A stretch of DNA of 64,000 nucleotides from Caldilinea sp. CFX5. GTDB lineage: Bacteria > Chloroflexota > Anaerolineae > Caldilineales > Caldilineaceae. Below the pieces are notes generated by a model. It worked only from the letters and a program-made list of their open reading frames with translations. It made no database searches and was not told where the DNA came from. The position numbers were made by a program, and so were the translations under genes. This document shows positions 59,278-64,000 of the stretch, piece by piece (positions within the stretch are counted from its first letter, which is position 1; each line of letters opens with the position of its first letter). Where the stretch lies: contig QWII01000024.1 of NCBI GenBank assembly GCA_021405325.1, positions 42,476 to 106,475 of the forward strand. The letters run 5' to 3'.

Positions 59278-60003
59278 TCACAATTTCGTTGACAGAACAT
59301 TAGTAAGGCCATTGGTCGCGCCGACGGTTTGCCGCCGGTCATCGACCAGCCGGCCATCCTGAAGAAAGATGACCCGTTCCGCGCGGGCGGCAATCTCCGG
59401 ACTGTGTGTCACCAATACCAGGGTTGTCTGCTGTTCGACGTGCAGTTCAGCCAGCAGATCAAGAATGGCTGCGCCATTCTTCGAGTCAAGATTACCGGTT
59501 GGTTCATCGGCAAAGAGGATGCGCGGCCGGTTGATCAAGGCGCGACAGATGGCCACTCGCTGCTTCTCGCCACCAGAGAGTTGGTGAGGGAAGTTACTCT
59601 TGCGCGCCCCTAAACCAACGCGCGTCAACATGGCCTCAGCTTTGGTACGCGCCTGTCGGTCGCCATGCAGTTCCGCCGGAAACATGACATTTTCCAGCGC
59701 CGAGAGCGACGGCACCAGATGAAACGACTGAAAAACAAAACCAATGGTTTCGTTACGCAACGGCGCTAGTTGATCTTCGCTCCAGTCGGTGATGTCCCGT
59801 TCTTCCACTAGAATGCGCCCATGTGTTGGATTGTCCAACCCGGAGAGCAGGCTCAACAAGGTGGTCTTCCCACTGCCGCTACTGCCCATGATCACCACAA
59901 ATTCGCCACTTTGGATGGTAAGCGAAATCTCGTCGAGGACACAAATCTCACGGTTATCGACGGTGTAGATCTTGCTCACCTTGCGCGCTTCTAAACTATT
60001 CAA
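59278..60003 (-). CDS. ABC transporter ATP-binding protein, LolD/MacB type
   Basis: A 241-residue ATPase. Walker A GSSGSGKTT near residue 41, Q-loop FVFQSFHLVPSLSALENVMF, signature LSGGEKQR, Walker B ILFADEPTGNLD, H-loop LVLVTHS. The PTGNLD text is typical of the LolD/MacB/YbbA group that powers FtsX-type permeases. It is cotranscribed with the permease gene downstream. The HlyD-type adaptor at the left end of the window is 58 kb away and not evidently linked. Confidence 0.96.
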   Translation of the reverse strand: MNSLEARKVSKIYTVDNREICVLDEISLTIQSGEFVVIMGSSGSGKTTLLSLLSGLDNPTHGRILVEERDITDWSEDQLAPLRNETIGFVFQSFHLVPSLSALENVMFPAELHGDRQARTKAEAMLTRVGLGARKSNFPHQLSGGEKQRVAICRALINRPRILFADEPTGNLDSKNGAAILDLLAELHVEQQTTLVLVTHSPEIAARAERVIFLQDGRLVDDRRQTVGATNGLTNVLSTKL

Positions 60004-60145
60004 GGGTCATCCTCTTCTGCTCGACAGGGAAGGCCACGATCTTTCCCGTCGATTTATAGTTGGTTAGGCTCTGGTCACGATTCGATCACCGATTGTCGCG
60101 CACATTCGGTTGTCTGTTGGGCACAAAGCATCCAATTCGACCAGT

Positions 60146-60211
60146 GAGTGCGTTGCACGGGTCAAAAGCTGATGCTGTTAGGTGAACAACTGTGACCCGT
60201 GCAACGCACTC
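60146..60211. repeat. 19-bp perfect inverted repeat with 28-nt loop
   Basis: GAGTGCGTTGCACGGGTCA (60146-60164) is the exact complement of 60193-60211. It lies in the divergent region between the ABC ATPase and the enolase-superfamily gene; no gene is seen in 60004-60402. Confidence 0.85.
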
Positions 60212-60300
60212 CCTCTGCCCCGGAGGTTGCAGCGCCACGGTAGATACAGGTACAATACCACAACAACAGCAATCTTCGGAATGTGGTAACTATTCGCTTT

Positions 60301-60370
60301 TCAAAGATTGCGCAGATTACGCAGATTTATTTTCTCCTCTGTTAATCTGCGTAATCTGCGCAATCTTTGA
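60301..60370. repeat. 27-bp inverted repeat with GATTACGCAG units, in the leader of the next gene
   Basis: Bases 60301-60327 are the exact complement of 60344-60370 (loop of 16 nt). It shares the AGATTACGCAGATT text with 3064-3126 and ends 32 bp before the start codon. One A-to-G change in each arm keeps the pairing, a compensatory pair relative to the first copy. Confidence 0.92.
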
Positions 60371-60402
60371 TCAATGAATTGCATGATGAGAGGAGCAAAC
60401 TC

Positions 60403-61539
60403 GTGGCAACCCAATCGCGTCTGCGCATTACTGACATCAAACTCCACCGTCTGCGCACGATCGAATACGTTGGCGAGATGGAACCAGCCTGGGATTTAGG
60501 TGGAAAAATGCAATTTTCCCGTGGCGGCGGCACTGTCGTCGAAGTCTTTACCGACGGCGGCCTCAGCGGCATCGGCCCCGGCGTTCACCCGGAGATTGTC
60601 GAAGCGGCCAAAGCACGCCTCAGCGGGCAAGACCCCTTTGATACCGAACAACATGTCGCGACGCTGCGCTACTACGCGACCGGCCTCCCCTACCGCGGTT
60701 CAGCCGGGATTGACATTGCGCTCTGGGATATTATCGGCAAAGCCTGTGGCCAACCGCTCTACAAGCTTTGGGGCGGCGGCAAGGACAAGGTGCCGGCCTA
60801 CGCCAGCATGGTGCGCCTCTCGACACCGGCGGAACGGGCCGAATTAGCCGTGCGTCTGGCCGACGAAGGGTGGCAGGCGATTAAGCTGCGCATCCACTAT
60901 CCCACCATGCAGGAAGATGTACGGCTGGTCGAAACTGTGCGCGCGGCCGTGGGCGACCGGCTGCAGATCATGGTGGACGCCAACCAGGCCCAGTCGAGCG
61001 GCAACTGGCAACCAGGCATCCGCTGGGATTTCCGGCGGGCGCTGGAAACAGCCATCGAGTTGGATCACCTGGGCGTCTACTGGCTGGAAGAGCCGCTGCC
61101 GCGCTTTGCCTTCAAGGAACTGGCGAAGATCAACGCCGCCGTCGCCATGCCGATCGCCGGCGGCGAAAACAATCGCAACTTCCACGAATTTGTGGAAATG
61201 GTGCAGGAAGATGTCTATGACATTTTGCAGCCGGAGAGCATGGTCTGTGAAGGGATCACCACCCTACGCAAAATCGGCGTCCTGGGCGAAGCGTTCAATA
61301 AACCGGTCATCCCCCACCACGGCGGACGCAACCTGGGCACGATTGCCCATCTCCACCTGGTTGCTTCCTGGCGCCACTCCCCCTACCTGGAAGTCCTCCA
61401 CGACCCGCCCTACGGCGAGTATCAACACGGCTTCTCCATCCTTGCCAATCCGCCCGTCATCGACAACGAAGGCTTCGTCGCCGTCCCCCAAGGGCCGGGG
61501 CTGGGGGTGGAGTTGGATAGGGGGTTGATTGAGGGATAG
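60403..61539 (+). CDS. Enolase-superfamily (mandelate racemase/muconate lactonizing) enzyme
   Basis: A 378-residue enzyme. GTG 60403 (AGAGGAG upstream) is preferred to a TTG inside the palindrome at 60367. Catalytic landmarks: K-x-R in AIKLRIHYP, metal ligands in VDANQ, LEEP and GGEN, and the distal VIPHHGGRN with a possible His base. Members abstract a proton alpha to a carboxylate (sugar acid dehydratases, racemases). The specific sugar acid is unknown. Confidence 0.93.
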   Translation: MATQSRLRITDIKLHRLRTIEYVGEMEPAWDLGGKMQFSRGGGTVVEVFTDGGLSGIGPGVHPEIVEAAKARLSGQDPFDTEQHVATLRYYATGLPYRGSAGIDIALWDIIGKACGQPLYKLWGGGKDKVPAYASMVRLSTPAERAELAVRLADEGWQAIKLRIHYPTMQEDVRLVETVRAAVGDRLQIMVDANQAQSSGNWQPGIRWDFRRALETAIELDHLGVYWLEEPLPRFAFKELAKINAAVAMPIAGGENNRNFHEFVEMVQEDVYDILQPESMVCEGITTLRKIGVLGEAFNKPVIPHHGGRNLGTIAHLHLVASWRHSPYLEVLHDPPYGEYQHGFSILANPPVIDNEGFVAVPQGPGLGVELDRGLIEG

Positions 61540-61541
61540 AG

Positions 61542-61637
61542 AGACAGGAGACACGAGACAAGGAGACAGGAGACAAGGAGACAAGGAGATCGTCAATTTC
61601 TCCTTGTCTCGTGCCTCGTGCCTCGTGTCTCCTGTCT
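61542..61637. repeat. Inverted repeat of GAGACAAGG-type units between convergent genes
   Basis: AGACAGGAGACACGAG (61542-61557) is the exact complement of 61622-61637, and the interior repeats GGAGACAAGGAGA facing TCTCCTTGTCTC. Its right end overlaps the ybaK stop codon. Confidence 0.85.
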
Positions 61638-62121
61638 AGTCTTCCGTCAGGCGCACCAGCCGCGCGCGAGTCAGCTTGATCAGGTCTTTGACGGGGACGA
61701 GGAGGTTGGCGCCCCGTTCGCCGGCGCTGACGGCGATGGCGTCAAAGCGGAGCGCGCGGTCGTCGAGGTAGACATCAAAGCCTTTGTTGATCAGGGCCAA
61801 GGGGCTGATGCCGCCGGTTTGCAGACCGGTCAGGCTTTCGGCCTGGTCGTGGGTTGCCATTTTGACCTTTTTTTGGTTGGTGGCTTTGGCAAAGCTTTTT
61901 AAGTCCAGCGTCGCCGGGCCGGGGACGACGACCAGCATTGGTTTGCGTTTGGCGTCGTCGGCGATAGTGACAAGAGTTTTATAGACTTGTTCGGGCGGCA
62001 GGCCAATGGCGGTGGCGACTTCGACCGCCGATTGGATGCCGGCATCATAATGGTAGGTAAAAGCTTGATAGGAGACGCGTTTGCTATCTAAAAAGCGGGT
62101 TACATTATTTTTGAATTCCAT
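61636..62121 (-). CDS. ybaK: Cys-tRNA(Pro)/Cys-tRNA(Cys) deacylase YbaK/EbsC
   Basis: A 161-residue trans-editing enzyme that hydrolyses mischarged Cys-tRNA(Pro). Family landmarks: YHYDAGIQSAVEVATAIGLP, QVYKTLV, PGPATLDLKSFAKATNQKKV, and GLQTGGISPLALINKGFDVY, DDRAL. The catalytic Lys of QVYKTL and the GGxSP loop are present. It is convergent with the enolase-superfamily gene and divergent from the following membrane protein. Confidence 0.95.
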   Translation of the reverse strand: MEFKNNVTRFLDSKRVSYQAFTYHYDAGIQSAVEVATAIGLPPEQVYKTLVTIADDAKRKPMLVVVPGPATLDLKSFAKATNQKKVKMATHDQAESLTGLQTGGISPLALINKGFDVYLDDRALRFDAIAVSAGERGANLLVPVKDLIKLTRARLVRLTED

Positions 62122-62135
62122 CCGGCGCCCCTTCT

Positions 62136-62801
62136 ATGGTTGAAACATGGCTCGCACGCGCCAGTGATCACGGTTGGCTGCTGGGTGCGCTGCTCCTGGG
62201 TCTCTTGCTGCTGACAATCTGGGTTATTACCGCCATCTACTATGCCCGCCGCGGCTATGCGCTGGCCGGCGGGCTAAACGACAGCACGCGCGGTGAGGTC
62301 GTCTTTGCCCGGCCGCCGGGGGCGCGTGGCTTTTTTGCCCAAATCGAACCGGCGCCTGATCCTTTTTGGCGCTTTAGCATTGCTTATCACACGCTGCCCA
62401 ACCCGCTGGAATGGTTGTTCCATCGTGTGAGCGGGCGTCAGGCGCGATTGGTGGTCCAGGGCCAACTGCGGGAGCGGCCACGGGCTGAATTGTTGTGGGT
62501 GCGGGGTCGTATCCCGGCACGGGCGCTCAGTCGAGTGCGCAACCCGGCGCTCTGGGTGCAGCGGCGCATGGATTTTCTGCCTTATGAGTATGCCACCCGT
62601 GGCGTCAACACCGGCGCGCTTGTCCACAGCTTCACCGATCTGCAAACCCGCTTTGGCCCCTACCTCGAAAAGGTGGCTGTCCAAGCTGACACCAATCCGG
62701 AGATCGAAATTGTCGTACGCGCCACCGGCCTGCCGCCGGAAGAGATCCCGGCGTTGATTACCACCATCCGCGCCATTGGTCGCGCCGCGCTTTATCAATA
62801 G
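62136..62801 (+). CDS. Hypothetical membrane-anchored protein
   Basis: A 221-residue protein with one N-terminal transmembrane helix (LLGALLLGLLLLTIWVITAIY, near residues 15-35) and a soluble C-terminal domain with many Arg and aromatic residues (FWRFSIAYHTLPNPLEWLFH, RIPARALSRVRNPALWVQRR). The end (PGLPPEEIPALITTIRAIG-like) is helical. No family was recognised. It begins 14 bp from the divergent ybaK start and ends just before a 35-bp palindrome. Confidence 0.65.
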   Translation: MVETWLARASDHGWLLGALLLGLLLLTIWVITAIYYARRGYALAGGLNDSTRGEVVFARPPGARGFFAQIEPAPDPFWRFSIAYHTLPNPLEWLFHRVSGRQARLVVQGQLRERPRAELLWVRGRIPARALSRVRNPALWVQRRMDFLPYEYATRGVNTGALVHSFTDLQTRFGPYLEKVAVQADTNPEIEIVVRATGLPPEEIPALITTIRAIGRAALYQ

Positions 62802-62802
62802 A

Positions 62803-62875
62803 TCCTGGCCCCACCCTAGCCCTCCCCAAGGAGGGAATTGTTCCCTCCTTGGGGAGGGCTAGGGTGGGGCCAGGA
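62803..62875. terminator. Perfect 35-bp palindrome, probable bidirectional terminator
   Basis: Bases 62803-62837 are the exact complement of 62841-62875 with a 3-nt loop, the longest perfect stem in the window. It starts 2 bp after one stop codon and lies 18 bp from the convergent gene end, so it would form in both transcripts. It lacks T-runs and contains CCCACCCTAGCCCTCCCC-type text. Confidence 0.75.
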
Positions 62876-62893
62876 GTGCTTCCATCAGATGAA

Positions 62894-63865
62894 TTACTCA
62901 GGGAAGGTGATCAGAATATTGACCTCGGATGTTTGGATAATGGGGAGCAATTTTTCGATCAGGGCGCTCAGGTCGCCGGTGTCGCCGCTGCCGACTAGAC
63001 CGGTCTGGAGGGCGAGGGTGAGGCCATAGGCTAACTTGCCGTCGCCCCAACTGATGTACGGCAAGGGTGTGCCGTTCAGGGTCAGGTGGACGCCGGCGCT
63101 GTCGGTCGCGATACCAAAGGTTTTAATGCCCCAGCCCTGGTAGCGGGCAATGCGATCAGGAGTTAAGGTCAGTCCCTCAATTGGCGCGCCGGCCAAAACA
63201 GTCAATTGTTCTGCCGTCAAGCTGCCAACACTAAAGGTGCCGTCACTAGCGTAGGTGATAGGAATGTTGATGCGGGCAGGAGAGCCGGCTTGGGCCAGAT
63301 AGGCTTCCTGCGCCGCGGCGGCAGTTTCAGCCGCGCTGCCTTCACCGGTGACACTGAGCGGAATCAGTTCGGCGCCTTGGCTGGGCGGGAAGCGTAAGGT
63401 GACGCCGAGGCCGACATTGGCAATCTGCGGCAGGAGGCTTTGTACCATCGCCAGGCTCTCATCATCCATCACCGTTAACAGTTGTTGGGCAGTGGCTAAA
63501 CTTTCACCATCCCAAGCCAACGAAGGAATCGCTTGCCCATTGACCAGAATGTCGAGACCGGTGGGCGTAGTGGAAATTTGAATGTGCTGGATATTGTCTT
63601 CGGTGAACATAGCAATGGTTTCGGGGCCGATCGCGTCATCCAAGGCCGCCAGGCTAGGGTTCAGGTCGGTAACGGGTACGCCGGCCAACGACGCTTTGCC
63701 TTCGGCGTCAAAGTCAACCACAATGGCAGGTAGGTCCACCAGTAATGGTTGATCGGCGCCGGCAGCCGCAGTCGCGCCGCCGCCGGGGCGTGGCGCACAG
63801 GCCGTGACACCCAACGTTGCCGCCAGCAACAGAGACAAGCCAAAGGTTACTTTACTCTTGCGCAT
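62894..63865 (-). CDS. Exported lipoprotein of unknown function
   Basis: A 323-residue protein; ATG 63865 has GGAGG upstream. The signal peptide ends in lipobox GVTAC, followed by a Gly/Ala-rich linker. The mature part appears to hold two similar alpha/beta halves (LDILVNGQAIPSLAWDGESL versus VHLTLNGTPLPYISWGDGKL), each with the pattern L-x-L/V-N-G-x-x-x-P-x-x-x-W. This suggests an internal duplication. No enzymatic motif. It might be a surface-binding protein. Confidence 0.75.
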   Translation of the reverse strand: MRKSKVTFGLSLLLAATLGVTACAPRPGGGATAAAGADQPLLVDLPAIVVDFDAEGKASLAGVPVTDLNPSLAALDDAIGPETIAMFTEDNIQHIQISTTPTGLDILVNGQAIPSLAWDGESLATAQQLLTVMDDESLAMVQSLLPQIANVGLGVTLRFPPSQGAELIPLSVTGEGSAAETAAAAQEAYLAQAGSPARINIPITYASDGTFSVGSLTAEQLTVLAGAPIEGLTLTPDRIARYQGWGIKTFGIATDSAGVHLTLNGTPLPYISWGDGKLAYGLTLALQTGLVGSGDTGDLSALIEKLLPIIQTSEVNILITFPE

Positions 63866-63927
63866 GAAATCCTCCAATTCAGCAGTGCATGAAAAGCTGA
63901 TCTATATGATTACAGGAAATTTGGCGG

Positions 63928-63977
63928 TAGCTACCTAGCTCCTAGCCGGTCCGTGACCGGCTAGGAGCTAGGTAGTT
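63928..63977. repeat. Palindromic element F, single-core form
   Basis: CTACCTAGCTCCTAGCCGGTC (63931-63951 approximately) pairs with 63955-63975 across CGT. Only one core AGCCGGTCCGTGACCGGCT is present instead of two facing copies. The ends read GTAGCTACC and GGTAGTTAC, like the other members. Confidence 0.88.
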
Positions 63978-64000
63978 ACACTTGGATAATCCGTAGTGGC

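Overview
The window looks like a chromosomal segment from a Chloroflexota bacterium, probably an Anaerolineae/Caldilineae-type lineage. This is an inference from moderately high GC, no rRNA genes, a T-box in front of serS, vWA-MoxR conflict genes with effector-associated domains, LysM/zinc-ribbon and SH3/PD40 surface proteins, and many long intergenic palindromes. No transposase, integrase, CRISPR array or rRNA gene was found.

Layout. 1-10 kb: the 3' end of an HlyD-type adaptor, an SH3/beta-propeller secreted protein, a large protein of unknown function, a 26-residue membrane peptide, an isolated N-terminal half of polyphosphate kinase, a T-box leader with serS, and a CDP-alcohol phosphatidyltransferase. 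10.2-20.1 kb (minus strand): a complete-looking vWA-MoxR-VMAP conflict locus. It runs metalloprotease, caspase, VMAP adaptor, MoxR ATPase, a 1377-residue vWA/caspase/metalloprotease fusion and a triple-EAD1 adaptor. The stand-alone caspase and metalloprotease keep their catalytic residues, while the copies inside the fusion have lost them. 20.5-25.7 kb: an HNH nuclease, a Ro60/TROVE protein with two upstream Y RNA genes (one with a tRNA-like module), a further structured RNA candidate, and ten tRNA genes including a tRNA-Arg(ACG) interrupted by about 66 nt.

25.7-36 kb: PIG-L deacetylase, ferredoxin, Crp/Fnr regulator, thioredoxin-like protein, B12-binding radical SAM protein, a YuiD-type membrane protein, XseB, an Ada-like repair protein, a beta-helix/hydrolase fusion and an ATPase with a nuclease-like C-terminus. 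37-49.6 kb (minus strand): a sugar-utilisation run (isomerase-like protein, ChbG deacetylase, sugar-binding protein, two permeases, GH4 glycosidase). A VapBC/HigA-like toxin-antitoxin segment and a type II restriction-modification pair sit between its transporter genes, in the same orientation and coupled by 1-4 nt overlaps. 49.8-64 kb: a LysM protein, a lipoprotein cytochrome c, three more tRNAs (Arg GCG, Ser GCT, Ser TGA), an aldolase/dehydrogenase fusion, a PhyH oxygenase, a GDSL esterase, a FtsX/LolD-type ABC exporter, an enolase-superfamily enzyme, YbaK, and two envelope proteins.

Recurring theme: many intergenic regions hold perfect 15-35 bp inverted repeats. One family shares the core AGCCRGTCCRTGACYGGCT and ends resembling GTAACTAC...GTAGTTAC; two members end exactly on the stop codons of the caspase and Ro60 genes.
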